Assembly: GCA_902775375.1 (NCBI GenBank)
Contig: CACYLU010000012.1
Location: forward strand, 1-64,000
Origin: an uncultured Bacteroidales bacterium
GTDB lineage: Bacteria > Bacteroidota > Bacteroidia > Bacteroidales > Bacteroidaceae
DNA length: 64,000 bases
Reading direction: 5' to 3'
A program made the position numbers and the translations under genes. The number at the start of each line of letters is the position of its first letter. The first letter of the stretch is position 1. The notes below the pieces were generated by a model. The model did not search any database. It saw nothing but the letters and a program-made list of their open reading frames with translations, and was not told where the DNA came from. Below are positions 16,168 through 25,203 of this stretch, one piece after another.

Positions 16168-18270
16168 TTATTCTTCTGTTGGCTGAGCGGAACGATTAGT
16201 ATCAGTTTCGCCTTCAGTTTCAGTCTCTGATGTCTTTTCATCAGTTGCCTCGCTCTGCTTTTTTGCAGCCTCGTTGGCCTGTTTCATTTCATTGGAAATC
16301 TTGTTGGCATTAAAGATTTCCTCAGAACGGGATGCCCAAGGGCGAGGACCGAATATTTCTTCGACATCCTCGGCAAAGATAACCTCACGCTCTACCAGCC
16401 TTTGTGCCAGTTGGTTGTGCTTCTCCTTGTTCTCCATTAAGATGCGCTTAGCACGTTCATATTGCTCATTGATCAGTCGTTTCACCTCTTCATCAATCAA
16501 TTCAGCAGTATGTTCGCTATAAGGTTTGTTGAAACCAAATTCATCGCCAGCATTGTAGTAACACAGGTTAGGCAACTTGTCGCTCATACCCATATAGGCT
16601 GTCATGCCGTATGCCTGTTTAGTCACACGCTCCAGGTCATTCATCGCCCCTGACGATATTCTGCCAATGAACAGATCCTCAGCGGCACGTCCACCCAGTG
16701 TAGCACACATCTCGTCAAGCATCTGTTCCTTCGTGGTAATCTGTCTTTCTTCAGGTAAGTACCATGCAGCACCCAAAGCCCTTCCGCGTGGAACGATAGT
16801 TACTTTAATCAGCGGGTTGGCATATTCCAACAACCATGAGATAGCAGCATGACCTGCTTCATGAATGGCGATAGAACGACGCTCTTCTTCTGTGGTGATT
16901 TTGTTTTTCTTCTCCAAACCACCAATAATGCGGTCAACAGCATCGAGGAAGTCCTGTTTGGTAACTGATTTCTTGCCGTGACGGGCAGCAATCAAGGCTG
17001 CTTCATTGCAGACGTTGGCAATATCGGCACCAGAAAAGCCTGGCGTTTGTCGAGCCAGCAAGTCGATATCTAATGAGTCATCCACTTTGATGGGACGCAA
17101 ATGAACACCAAATATTTCCTTTCGTTCATTCAGATCAGGCAAATCAACATGTATCTGACGGTCAAAGCGTCCTGCACGAAGCAAAGCCTGGTCAAGTACA
17201 TCCACACGGTTGGTCGCAGCCAAAATGATGATACCACTATTGGTGCCAAAACCATCCATTTCAGTAAGCAACTGGTTCAAAGTACTCTCACGCTCATCGT
17301 TGCCGCCAAAGGCAGCCTTGCTAGAACGGGCGCGGCCTACGGCATCAATCTCATCGATAAACACGATGCAAGGGGTTTTTTCCTTTGCCTGACGGAACAA
17401 GTCGCGTACACGTGAAGCACCAACACCCACGAACATCTCTACGAAGTCAGAGCCAGACAACGAGAAGAAAGGTACATTAGCTTCACCTGCCACAGCCTTG
17501 GCTAGCAGGGTCTTACCAGTTCCTGGAGGGCCTACTAGCAAGGCGCCCTTAGGTATCTTGCCTCCCAGGTCTGTATATTTCTTAGGATCTCGTAAAAAAT
17601 CCACAATCTCTTCTACCTCTTGCTTAGCTTCAGCCAAACCGGCTACATCCTTGAAGGTAACCTTCTCTTTGCCGTCTTTCTCAAATAACTGGGCTTTCGA
17701 CTTTCCTACGTTGAATATGCCACCACCGATGCCACCTCCCATACCGCCAGACATTCGTCTAGATAGATAGATCATGAAAGCGATGAAGAATATCAGCGGC
17801 ATTATTTGCCAGAAGATAGCCCAAAAATAGTTCTGACGTTTCTTGTATTGTATGGTGCCGTCGAAATGCGACTGTTGCATCTCGCTGTCAATGAATTCAC
17901 CCAAGCTGTGCCTTGAAGGAGCCTCTGTCATGACAAACGGCCTTTTGCCTACCTTGCCAGAGTCTTGTTTGAAAACTTGCTGCACATATTGTTGCTTGAT
18001 GTATGCCTCAACGGTATTGTCATCATAGCCCACCACGCGGTTCACATAACCGTTGCGCACATATTGTTGGAACTCACCGTAGGTGATTTCTCTTTGCGAA
18101 GAGCTGTCGTCGTTGAAGAACATTAGCCCCAACAACAGCATACCTATCAGCAGATAAATGAAGTTCAAATTAATCTTGAAGCTATAAGTCTTCTTATTGT
18201 TCGGGTCTTTTTGATCCTGCTCTGGTTGCTGAGACCTGTCTTTCTTTTTATTGTCGTAGTTATCACTCAT
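16168..18270 (-). CDS. ftsH: ATP-dependent zinc metalloprotease FtsH
   Basis: This membrane-anchored AAA+ protease does quality control and regulated proteolysis. The 700-aa protein has a hydrophilic N-terminus, TM1 at about 36-52, a periplasmic domain, TM2 at about 150-170, then the AAA module with Walker A GPPGTGKT (247-254), Walker B IVFIDEID (about 302-309) and SRH arginines ([10 protein letters not shown]). The zinc protease domain has HEAGH at 470-474. The C-terminal tail is Glu/Thr-rich and disordered. It lies 20 bp after rsfS. Confidence 0.97.
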   Translation of the reverse strand: MSDNYDNKKKDRSQQPEQDQKDPNNKKTYSFKINLNFIYLLIGMLLLGLMFFNDDSSSQREITYGEFQQYVRNGYVNRVVGYDDNTVEAYIKQQYVQQVFKQDSGKVGKRPFVMTEAPSRHSLGEFIDSEMQQSHFDGTIQYKKRQNYFWAIFWQIMPLIFFIAFMIYLSRRMSGGMGGGIGGGIFNVGKSKAQLFEKDGKEKVTFKDVAGLAEAKQEVEEIVDFLRDPKKYTDLGGKIPKGALLVGPPGTGKTLLAKAVAGEANVPFFSLSGSDFVEMFVGVGASRVRDLFRQAKEKTPCIVFIDEIDAVGRARSSKAAFGGNDERESTLNQLLTEMDGFGTNSGIIILAATNRVDVLDQALLRAGRFDRQIHVDLPDLNERKEIFGVHLRPIKVDDSLDIDLLARQTPGFSGADIANVCNEAALIAARHGKKSVTKQDFLDAVDRIIGGLEKKNKITTEEERRSIAIHEAGHAAISWLLEYANPLIKVTIVPRGRALGAAWYLPEERQITTKEQMLDEMCATLGGRAAEDLFIGRISSGAMNDLERVTKQAYGMTAYMGMSDKLPNLCYYNAGDEFGFNKPYSEHTAELIDEEVKRLINEQYERAKRILMENKEKHNQLAQRLVEREVIFAEDVEEIFGPRPWASRSEEIFNANKISNEMKQANEAAKKQSEATDEKTSETETEGETDTNRSAQPTEE

Positions 18271-18290
18271 TTTCTTTAAGCACTATAATC

Positions 18291-18650
18291 TTAATCCAAG
18301 TCTGGTATGTTATTTAGCTTTGCATCTTCCCACAGGTGCTCCAGATCATAAAACTCCCTTGATTGGGGTACGAAAACATGCACCATTACATTACCGTAAT
18401 CCATAGCTATCCACTCTGCATTGCGCTGACCGTCTATGCCAGATGGCTTTACATGACTGCCCTTGATGGTAAAATCCTTGATAGAGTCAGCAATCGCTGA
18501 AACCTGCATGGGAGTATTACCTTGGCAAATCACAAAATACTGACAAATAGTGTCGTCAATGTCCGTGAGGTCGGCTATCACGATTTGCTTGCCTTTTTTA
18601 TCCTGTATTCCTTCTGTAATCTCTTTTAATAGTTTTTTTGTTTCTTCCAT
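18291..18650 (-). CDS. rsfS: Ribosomal silencing factor RsfS
   Basis: This 119-aa RsfS/Iojap/YbeB protein binds L14 and blocks subunit joining when nutrients are short. Conserved segments are IVIADLTDIDDTICQYFVIC (about 22-41), the basic KPSGIDGQRNAEWIAMDYG and HVFVPQSREFYDLEHLW. It heads the transcription unit rsfS-ftsH. A TATCTTTG -7 box (complement 18677-18684) lies just upstream, but its -33 partner is weak. Confidence 0.93.
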   Translation of the reverse strand: MEETKKLLKEITEGIQDKKGKQIVIADLTDIDDTICQYFVICQGNTPMQVSAIADSIKDFTIKGSHVKPSGIDGQRNAEWIAMDYGNVMVHVFVPQSREFYDLEHLWEDAKLNNIPDLD

Positions 18651-18768
18651 TCTAAAAATATAGGTTATTACAAATGCAAAGATAGTCCTTTATCTCTTAT
18701 AAAACACGCAAAAATTGCAAAGACTTTCAGAAAAAGTCATTTTTTTTGATTTTTTTTGAAAAGATTGC

Positions 18769-18797
18769 TTGTATTTCAGCAAAAGTTAGTATCTTTG
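18769..18797 (+). promoter_or_regulatory. tRNA-Gln promoter
   Basis: TTG (18769-18771), 18 nt, then TATCTTTG (18790-18797). The spacing is one base short of the usual 19-21. The mature tRNA begins at 18826. Confidence 0.6.
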
Positions 18798-18825
18798 CAA
18801 CCGCAAAACAGAAATGTTGGGGCAT

Positions 18826-18896
18826 TGGAGTATGGTGTAATGGTAACACTACAGATTCTGGTCCTGTCATTCCAGGTTCGAATCCTGGTACTCCAA
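18826..18896 (+). tRNA. tRNA-Gln (anticodon CTG)
   Basis: A full cloverleaf can be drawn. The acceptor TGGAGTA pairs with TACTCCA (U1-A72, as usual for Gln). The D stem is GTGT/ACAC, the anticodon stem ACAGA/CCTGT around loop TTCTGGT with CTG at 18858-18860, and the T stem CCAGG/CCTGG around TTCGAAT, with discriminator A. CCA is not encoded. The anticodon stem has an A.C pair at 31-39. Confidence 0.95.
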
Positions 18897-18898
18897 CT

Positions 18899-18938
18899 AA
18901 GAAGCCGCTGGTTCAAAACCAACGGCTTCTTCTTTTAT
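18899..18938 (+). terminator. Terminator of tRNA-Gln
   Basis: AAGAAGCCG pairs with CGGCTTCTT across an inner CTGGTT/AACCAA stem, and TCTTTTATT follows. It begins three bases after the tRNA. Confidence 0.85.
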
Positions 18939-19069
18939 TATATCCCTTTCTAGATAAAACTCTGTGCAATTAAATAAAGGTGGTAATTCATTATCTACAA
19001 GTACTTTATATCTTTGATGGTAGACGGCTGGTGGGGCGTGGGCAAAGCGGCTAGGGAAAAAGTGCCTTA

Positions 19070-19102
19070 TAACAAAAAACCTCCCCTAAATGTAGGGGAG
19101 GT
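19070..19102 (-). terminator. Terminator of the DUF349 gene
   Basis: A perfect 10-bp stem ACCTCCCCTA (19079-19088) / TAGGGGAGGT (19093-19102) has a 4-nt loop. On the reverse strand it is followed by TTTTTTG. It lies 21 bp past the stop. Confidence 0.9.
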
Positions 19103-19123
19103 GTACTAAATTCAGAGAATCGC

Positions 19124-21115
19124 TTATTCAGCCTTTTCGTCTTCCTGCTGGATATCTTCGTCAATGTGACGAATTTTCTCTTTAGCTGCTTCAATCTCGA
19201 CTTTCAGCTTATCCATCTTCTTGCTCAGTTCAGTCAGCAAACTATTGCCTGACTTAGATGTAGCGTTCAGGAAACCGAAATTGTTCTCATAGGTATGCAA
19301 TTCGTTAAGCAGGTTCTCATAGTTGCGCACCAGTTTCTCACGTTCACGATAAACAGCCTGAACGCCAGTTTCCTGTGCCTTGCTCACAGCTGCACGGAAC
19401 TTGTTGAATTTCTTCGAGGCCACATTCAGGTTGAATGTTTTGCGCAGTTTGTCTGCTAATTCGCGATATTGCTCGTAAATCTTATCCTTTTCCTTGAAAG
19501 GTACATGACCTACCTCGTTCCATTCAGCCATCAGTTTATTGATCTGCTGGGTGTTCTCCTCGCTCTCTTCCTTGTTCAGCAACTCCTTCAGCTCTTCAAT
19601 AATAGCTTTCTTGCGTTTTAGGTTTTCACCCTCAACCGAACGCTTTGATGAAGTAGCCTCGCCTTTTTGCTCGAAGAAGTAGTCGCAAGCGGCAATGAAA
19701 CGTTTCCACAGAGCATCGGAATAACGCTTAGCCACAGGACCAATGCTCTTCCATTCCTTTTGGAGCTTCACCAGTTCTTCAGCTGTTTCTTTCCACTCCT
19801 TGCTGTCTTTCAGTGCTTCAACCCTTTCAACAAGTGCACGTTTCTTCTCTAAGTTCTCATTCATGCGGGCCTTAGCAGCCTTGAAATATTCGCTTTTTTT
19901 CTTAAAGAACTCATCGCAAGCACCACGGAAACGTTCGAAGATCTTCACGTTCATCTTCTGAGGAGCGAACCCGATGGTTTTCCATTTGTTCTGCAGGGCA
20001 ATGACCTCTTGTGTCATCTTGTCCCAAGCCTGGAATCCGTTCAACTTGCTATAGTCTATACCTTCAACGATTTCGCAAATAACAGTCTTCTTGTCCAGAT
20101 TTTCCTGCTCATGCTCTTTCTGCTGCTCGAAATATTGCTGGTGTTTCTTATTCAATTGGGTAGATGCTGCTTTGAAACGTGCCCAAATCTCGTCTCGCAG
20201 CTCTTTAGCAACGGGACCGGTGTCACGGTATTCCTGATGCAGTTTCTGCAGATGATGGAAAGCAGCTACCACATCTTCTTCATCCAACAGCTTCTCTGCT
20301 GCTTCACACAACCTCGTCTTGATTTCCAAGTTCTTCTTGAAGTCATACTCGCGGAATTCGTTGTTGAGTTTCAGCAGGTCGTAGAACTTCTCTACATACA
20401 TCTGGTAGTTCTTCCACAACTCGTTTGCTTTGTTCTGAGGAATCAGTGTAACCTCATGCCATTGTTGCTGCAACTTTTTGAACTCGTTATAGTTCTTGTT
20501 GGGGTCATCAGGTGACTCAACCAGTTCTTTAAGTTCCTCGATGATGGCCAACTTCACCTGATAGTTCTTTTCGCGCTCTTTCTCCTCCTCGGCATTCAGC
20601 TGGCTTCTCTTCTCTTTGACAACGGCCATCACTTCCTTGAATACATCTTCATCTGCATCTGGCGTTGGAACGAAATCCTCTTCGTTGCCTCCACCTTCAA
20701 CAAAGGCACGTTTGGCCGCCTCCACCTCGCTATTGTGGAGCCTGTAGAAATTCTGCTTCAATGAGTCGATCTCTGCCTTAGATGATTTGGTCACATCTTC
20801 GGCAATCACCCTCAATCTATCCAGAATCTCGGCCTTTGTTAGTTTGTGAACAGATTCATTCAGCGCAGCTGTTTCCATAGCCTCCTGTGCTTCTGCTGCT
20901 ACAGCCTCTTCTACTGCAGCTTCTTCTGCTACTACTTCTTCCGCCACAGCTTCTTCAACTGTTGCTTTTACTTCAGCTACCGCTTCTTCTACTGCTGATT
21001 CTTGAGCTGCAACTGATGCTTCAGCTTCAGCAGGAACTTCAACAGATTGCTTTACATCTTCTAATCCTTCCTCCATCTTAGGCAGATTAGTGTCCTGAGT
21101 GTCCGTCATTGTCAT
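19124..21115 (-). CDS. DUF349 repeat protein
   Basis: This 663-aa, largely helical and highly charged protein starts at MTMTDTQ; the second Met (21109) is equally possible. The first ~110 residues are an Ala/Glu/Val-rich low-complexity acidic tail. About five DUF349 units follow, each with the pattern 'kk.l...ae.l....dw......l..lq..Wk.iG..p....e.lw..F...cd.Ff' (for example LQKEWKSIGPVAKRYSDALW). Its C-terminus is coiled coil. DUF349 proteins are widespread but their biochemical role is not established; a nucleic-acid or ribosome-linked role has been suggested for relatives. It stands alone with its own terminator. Confidence 0.88.
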   Translation of the reverse strand: MTMTDTQDTNLPKMEEGLEDVKQSVEVPAEAEASVAAQESAVEEAVAEVKATVEEAVAEEVVAEEAAVEEAVAAEAQEAMETAALNESVHKLTKAEILDRLRVIAEDVTKSSKAEIDSLKQNFYRLHNSEVEAAKRAFVEGGGNEEDFVPTPDADEDVFKEVMAVVKEKRSQLNAEEEKEREKNYQVKLAIIEELKELVESPDDPNKNYNEFKKLQQQWHEVTLIPQNKANELWKNYQMYVEKFYDLLKLNNEFREYDFKKNLEIKTRLCEAAEKLLDEEDVVAAFHHLQKLHQEYRDTGPVAKELRDEIWARFKAASTQLNKKHQQYFEQQKEHEQENLDKKTVICEIVEGIDYSKLNGFQAWDKMTQEVIALQNKWKTIGFAPQKMNVKIFERFRGACDEFFKKKSEYFKAAKARMNENLEKKRALVERVEALKDSKEWKETAEELVKLQKEWKSIGPVAKRYSDALWKRFIAACDYFFEQKGEATSSKRSVEGENLKRKKAIIEELKELLNKEESEENTQQINKLMAEWNEVGHVPFKEKDKIYEQYRELADKLRKTFNLNVASKKFNKFRAAVSKAQETGVQAVYREREKLVRNYENLLNELHTYENNFGFLNATSKSGNSLLTELSKKMDKLKVEIEAAKEKIRHIDEDIQQEDEKAE

Positions 21116-21272
21116 TCGATATTTAAAGTTGCGGGATTCCCCGTAAATCATTTCCAAGCTACAAATAAAATAAGAAAAATGCAAAATTCATACTTTTTTG
21201 CATATTTTTTTTATTCTTAATGTGATTTTTGTCGATATACGTGTTTTTTTTGTTCAAAAAGAAGATCATTTC

Positions 21273-22628
21273 TTATGTTAACGCCACAGTGATAACCATA
21301 TAGATGAGCATGCCCATGATATCACTTATGATGGTGATGAACGGACCTGTGGCGATGGCAGGGTCAATCTTCATCTTGTCGAACGTCATTGGTACAATGG
21401 TACCGAAGATAGAAGCAAACATCACCACTGCAAACAGGCTCAGACTCACTGAATAGGTAATGGCGGCCGTTCCTCCATATACGATGAAGTTATAGATATA
21501 TACTAGCATGGAGATGATGGTTGCGTTGATAGCTGCCACCACAGCTTCCTTGCCCACATGCTTGAGCATGTCTTTCGACTCCAGCGAACTGTTGGCCAGA
21601 CCTTGTACCACGATTGCAGATGACTGGGTGCCTACGTTACCACCTGTACCACCTACCAACGGGATAAATAGTGCCATTTCTGGATGAGCAGCAAAAGTGC
21701 TGTCGAAGTTGCCCAATATCATGGAGTTGCCGATACCACCTAGGATGCCTATGAGCAACCAGGGCATGCGTGCGCGCGTCTGTTGCACCACGCTGTCGTT
21801 GGTCTCAATGTCTTCCGAGATACCTGATGCCAACTGATAGTCACGCTCGCTATGCTCACGCACATGATCCATCACGTCATCGACGGTGATTTGTCCCACC
21901 AGGCGTCCTATGCTGTCCACTACAGGTATGGCCACCAAGTCGTATTTCTCAATGGCTTGCACCACATCGTCAACCGGTGTATCCACACGCACTGAAACAG
22001 GGTCGCGTTGCATCACATGTTTCACCTTTGATACAGATGGCGACGATATCATCATCTTCAAAGGGAAGGTGCCCAGCAATCGCTCGTCGTCATCCACCAC
22101 AAAGACATAGTAAATGTCGTCCATCTGCTCAGCCTGCAAACGCATCTCCTTGAGACATTCGGGCATACTCCAGTTTTCATTCACGATCACCATTTCCGTA
22201 CCCATGATACCACCAGCAGTATCCTCATCATATTTCAGCAGGTCCACGATGTCACCAGCCTGCTCTATATCGTCGATGTGACTCAGCACCTCCTCCTGTT
22301 TGTCTTCGTCCAGGTCACGCAACATATCCACCGCGTCATCGGTATCCATGTTGTCAACGAAACGCTTGGCGATGATTTCAGAGTCCAGACCTTCCAGAAT
22401 CTCCTTACGTTCGTCATCATCCATCTCCGAGAGTACGTCGGCTGCTTTCTCATTGTCGAGCAATTGATAGATATAACGCGCTTGGTCAGTATCCAGTTCC
22501 TTGCATAGCTCGGCAATGTCGGCAGGGTGCATGTTCCAGATGATGTTCCTCACGTTCTCGCCATCATTGTGGGCGATGAATTCCTTCACGCTATCAACAT
22601 ACTTCTCATCGATTTCCATAACGTTCAT
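21273..22628 (-). CDS. mgtE: Magnesium transporter MgtE
   Basis: This Mg2+ channel/transporter of the inner membrane has 451 aa. It has the N-terminal superhelical MgtE_N domain (about 25-130), two CBS domains (about 135-255; VKHVMQRDPVSVRVDTPVDD and VVDSIGRLVGQITVDDVMDH) that sense Mg2+, and five C-terminal membrane helices with the conserved PLVGGTGGNVGTQSSA motif (about 325-340). The start codon overlaps the ksgA stop by 4 bp (ATGA), so it is translationally coupled to ksgA. Confidence 0.95.
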   Translation of the reverse strand: MNVMEIDEKYVDSVKEFIAHNDGENVRNIIWNMHPADIAELCKELDTDQARYIYQLLDNEKAADVLSEMDDDERKEILEGLDSEIIAKRFVDNMDTDDAVDMLRDLDEDKQEEVLSHIDDIEQAGDIVDLLKYDEDTAGGIMGTEMVIVNENWSMPECLKEMRLQAEQMDDIYYVFVVDDDERLLGTFPLKMMISSPSVSKVKHVMQRDPVSVRVDTPVDDVVQAIEKYDLVAIPVVDSIGRLVGQITVDDVMDHVREHSERDYQLASGISEDIETNDSVVQQTRARMPWLLIGILGGIGNSMILGNFDSTFAAHPEMALFIPLVGGTGGNVGTQSSAIVVQGLANSSLESKDMLKHVGKEAVVAAINATIISMLVYIYNFIVYGGTAAITYSVSLSLFAVVMFASIFGTIVPMTFDKMKIDPAIATGPFITIISDIMGMLIYMVITVALT

Positions 22629-23416
22629 TTTTCAAGGTTAACGTAATCTTTCACTCTATTGGTCAAGTCAACGAACTCTGCTACACTCAGCTGTTCTGGC
22701 CTGCGGTTGAAAAGTTCATCACTCAGCAATGGGCAATCGGGGCCTATCAAGGGCTTGATTGAGTTGCGCAACGTCTTCCGTCGTTGGTTGAAGGTGGTTT
22801 TCACCACGCGCTTGAACAGTACTTCGTCGCACCCTAGTTCGTGGGTGTCGTTGCGCGTCATGCGAATTACGGCGCTTTTTACCTTGGGAGGAGGGTTGAA
22901 TACATGCTCGTGCACAGTAAACAGATATTCCACCTTATACCAAGCCTGCATCAGTACGCTCAATATGCCGTAGGTCTTACTGCCAGGACCGGCTGCCATG
23001 CGTTCGGCCACCTCTTTCTGTATCATGCCCGTGCAACAAGGAATCAGGTCTTTGTTGTCGAGCATCTTGAAAAATATCTGCGATGAGATATTGTAGGGGT
23101 AGTTGCCTGTCAGCACAAAAGGCTTGCCGTCGAATACATTGCGCAGATCCATCTTCAGGAAATCCCCCTCAATGATGTTGCCCTGCAGGGTCGGGAAGTT
23201 AGCGTGCAGGTATGCAATCGACTCCCTGTCCAACTCCACCACCTTCAGTGGTCTGCCTTTTCGTTGCAGAAACTGTGTGAGCACACCCATGCCCGGACCT
23301 ACCTCCAATACGGGGATAGAAGCACATGCATCCACGGTGTCGGCAATGTCCTGAGCAATGCCTAAATCGATCAGGAAATGCTGCCCCAGCGATTTTTTAG
23401 GTCTAACCTGCCTCAT
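22625..23416 (-). CDS. ksgA: 16S rRNA dimethyltransferase KsgA
   Basis: This SAM-dependent enzyme dimethylates two adenines in helix 45 of 16S rRNA. It has 263 aa, with the N-terminal motif KKSLGQHFL, SAM site VLEVGPGMGVLTQFL (about 35-49), and the catalytic NYPYNIS motif (NxPY). The C-terminal helical domain has KTTFNQRRKTLRNSI. It is upstream of mgtE in a two-gene reverse operon. Confidence 0.95.
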   Translation of the reverse strand: MRQVRPKKSLGQHFLIDLGIAQDIADTVDACASIPVLEVGPGMGVLTQFLQRKGRPLKVVELDRESIAYLHANFPTLQGNIIEGDFLKMDLRNVFDGKPFVLTGNYPYNISSQIFFKMLDNKDLIPCCTGMIQKEVAERMAAGPGSKTYGILSVLMQAWYKVEYLFTVHEHVFNPPPKVKSAVIRMTRNDTHELGCDEVLFKRVVKTTFNQRRKTLRNSIKPLIGPDCPLLSDELFNRRPEQLSVAEFVDLTNRVKDYVNLEK

Positions 23417-23621
23417 CTACAAACTATTTTTTATACTTTTGCAATTTGAACTACCTTCATTCGGCAATGGGTGCTAGTAATACATTCTGGCGTTCCCCCT
23501 GCATGGTGGAGGTGATATAGGGGTTACCCTCTTCATCCCCCTCTCTATAAGGGAAGGTGCCCGTAAGGGTGGGTAATATCCCTTTGTAAACTGCAAAAGT
23601 AAACATTTTAATTAAAAAATA

Positions 23622-24596
23622 TTGAATAAAAGGCTGAAAAAATCGCTTAAAGCACTCCTTCCGATAGTTTTGGGCATCTTTGTGCTTTATTATGTCTATT
23701 GCGACTACGACTTTTCGCGCATAGGCGAAGTGTTGGCACATGAGGTGGCTTGGGACTGGATGGCACTTTCTTTGCTTTTTGGCATACTGAGTCATGTGTT
23801 CCGTGGCTTGCGTTGGGAGCAGACCCTTCAGCCTTTGGGTGAGCATCCTAAAAAAGCCAACTGTATAGATGCCATTTTCATCTCCTATGCTGCCAATCTG
23901 ATTATTCCCCGCATGGGCGAGCTTACCCGTTGCGGGGTGCTCAATAAGACCGATGGCGTGAATTTCAGCAAGGCGTTGGGCACAGTGGTCACCGAGCGCA
24001 TCATTGATACTGTTTGTATCCTACTCATCACTGCAGTTACCTTCTTCTTGCAGATGCCTGTCTTCATGCGCTTCTTCAGCGAGACAGGCACCAAAGTTCC
24101 TTCATTGTCGCACCTGCTGTCCACCCCTTGGTTCTATGTCAGTCTGTTTTGTGTGATAGGTGCCTTCATTTTGCTTTATTATTTAATAAAGGTGTTTGGT
24201 CTGCCCCGTAAGGTTAGGGCGCTTATTCTGGGTATATGGAAGGGTGTGTTGTCAGTGGGAAAGGTGGCCAATCCGCCTTTGTTCGTAAGCTATACTATAC
24301 TGATATGGGTGTGCTATCTGTTGCATTTCTACCTCACTTTCTATTGTTTTGACTTCTCGAGTCATTTAGGTCTTCTGGCAGGCTTGGTAATGTTTGTAGG
24401 AGGCACCTTTGCCGTGATAGTGCCTACCCCCAATGGCGCAGGTCCTTGGCATTTTGCCGTCATCACCATGATGATGCTCTACGGCATCAGTGCTTCCGAT
24501 GCTGCCACTTTTGCCCTCATCGTTCATGCTATTCAAACCCTGTTGGTCATTGTGCTCGGCATCTGGGGGTGGCTCAGGGTTTCGTTGCAGCATTAA
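23622..24596 (+). CDS. Lysylphosphatidylglycerol synthase-like membrane protein (UPF0104/flippase-like)
   Basis: The 324-aa integral membrane protein has about eight hydrophobic segments and belongs to the LPG_synthase_TM (PF03706) family. Conserved pieces are ISHVFRGLRW (about 56-65), the R.GE motif PRMGELTRCGVL (about 92-103) and the PTPNGAGPWHF segment (about 274-284). It is the membrane part only, with no aminoacyl-transferase domain, so lysyl-PG synthesis is not implied. Relatives include lipid flippases. The frame has no upstream ATG and apparently starts at TTG (23622). Confidence 0.85.
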   Translation: MNKRLKKSLKALLPIVLGIFVLYYVYCDYDFSRIGEVLAHEVAWDWMALSLLFGILSHVFRGLRWEQTLQPLGEHPKKANCIDAIFISYAANLIIPRMGELTRCGVLNKTDGVNFSKALGTVVTERIIDTVCILLITAVTFFLQMPVFMRFFSETGTKVPSLSHLLSTPWFYVSLFCVIGAFILLYYLIKVFGLPRKVRALILGIWKGVLSVGKVANPPLFVSYTILIWVCYLLHFYLTFYCFDFSSHLGLLAGLVMFVGGTFAVIVPTPNGAGPWHFAVITMMMLYGISASDAATFALIVHAIQTLLVIVLGIWGWLRVSLQH

Positions 24597-24621
24597 AATA
24601 TAGTTGTTGCCCACAATAATA

Positions 24622-24653
24622 AACCCCGAAAGTTATTTCTAACTCTCGGGGTT
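24622..24653. terminator. Bidirectional hairpin terminator
   Basis: AACCCCGAAAGTTA pairs with TAACTCTCGGGGTT (13 of 14) over a TTTC loop, between two convergent genes. Reading the reverse strand it is followed by TATTATTG. Confidence 0.7.
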
Positions 24654-24689
24654 CTATTATGATGTTTTAGATAATTGAAGATTCAATTA

Positions 24690-25001
24690 TTATTTTGGTT
24701 CACGGAATTGAAGATTGCTATCATTCATTATATAGACATTTCCACCTGTGCTGAATGATGCTGGGGAGCCATCAGAGTTCATAACATAGCAACTTAAACC
24801 ATCAAATAAAAGTTTCAAATTTGTAACAGGTTTACCAGGAAGAACAGGGAATGCGAATATCAAAGAAGTATAACTTTCCCAATAATTATCATCGTCGAAG
24901 AACCTTACTGAAAAAATATTTAATTCAATCATTGGTATTTCATATTCTACAACTTCTCCGGCTTCTGGATCATAATCTTTTAAAGTATAGGATTTACCCA
25001 T
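24690..25001 (-). pseudogene. Hypothetical protein, probably a 5'-truncated fragment
   Basis: The 103-aa frame begins MGKSYTLKDYDPEAGEVVEYEIPM and has no signal peptide. It has no family that I recognise; the beta-rich pattern with NYWESYTSLIFAFPVLPG and FSTGGNVYIM looks like the end of a secreted lipoprotein. The same reverse frame stays open another 37 codons upstream without a start codon, down to a TAA, which supports a fragment whose front is missing. It sits in an accessory islet. Confidence 0.45.
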
Positions 25002-25052
25002 CTTCCCCTCAAAACCTTCTATTCTGCTAAAAAAGATGTTAATGGCTATTAA

Positions 25053-25170
25053 TTTTGTGGCTCCAATAACTGGTGGAAAGAATATCCGGCAAGGACTGCT
25101 GTGAGCAATGACTTACTTGTTTTGGCTCAAATGTCTTGCAGGTATCAAGAATTATTCCCAACTTTGTGAC
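25053..25170 (+). pseudogene. Possible 3' remnant of a lost gene
   Basis: On the forward strand an open stretch of 38 codons runs from a TAA at 25050 to a TGA at about 25170. It reads like a protein tail (NNWWKEYPARTAVSN then LAQMSCRYQELFP) but has no start codon. It shares codon register with the extended reverse frame above, so one of the two is probably a shadow. Confidence 0.25.
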
Positions 25171-25203
25171 AAAGTTGCACATATCTACTAAGGTCTAATT
25201 ACT

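Noticed and set aside
20009-20515. A 168-codon forward frame opposite the DUF349 gene
   Set aside because: It is Leu/Phe-rich only because the opposite strand is Lys/Glu-rich coiled coil. There is no promoter or domain.
23457-23846. A 129-codon reverse frame upstream of ksgA
   Set aside because: It overlaps the start of the flippase-like gene on the other strand, has no domain, and includes a low-complexity C-run/G-run stretch.
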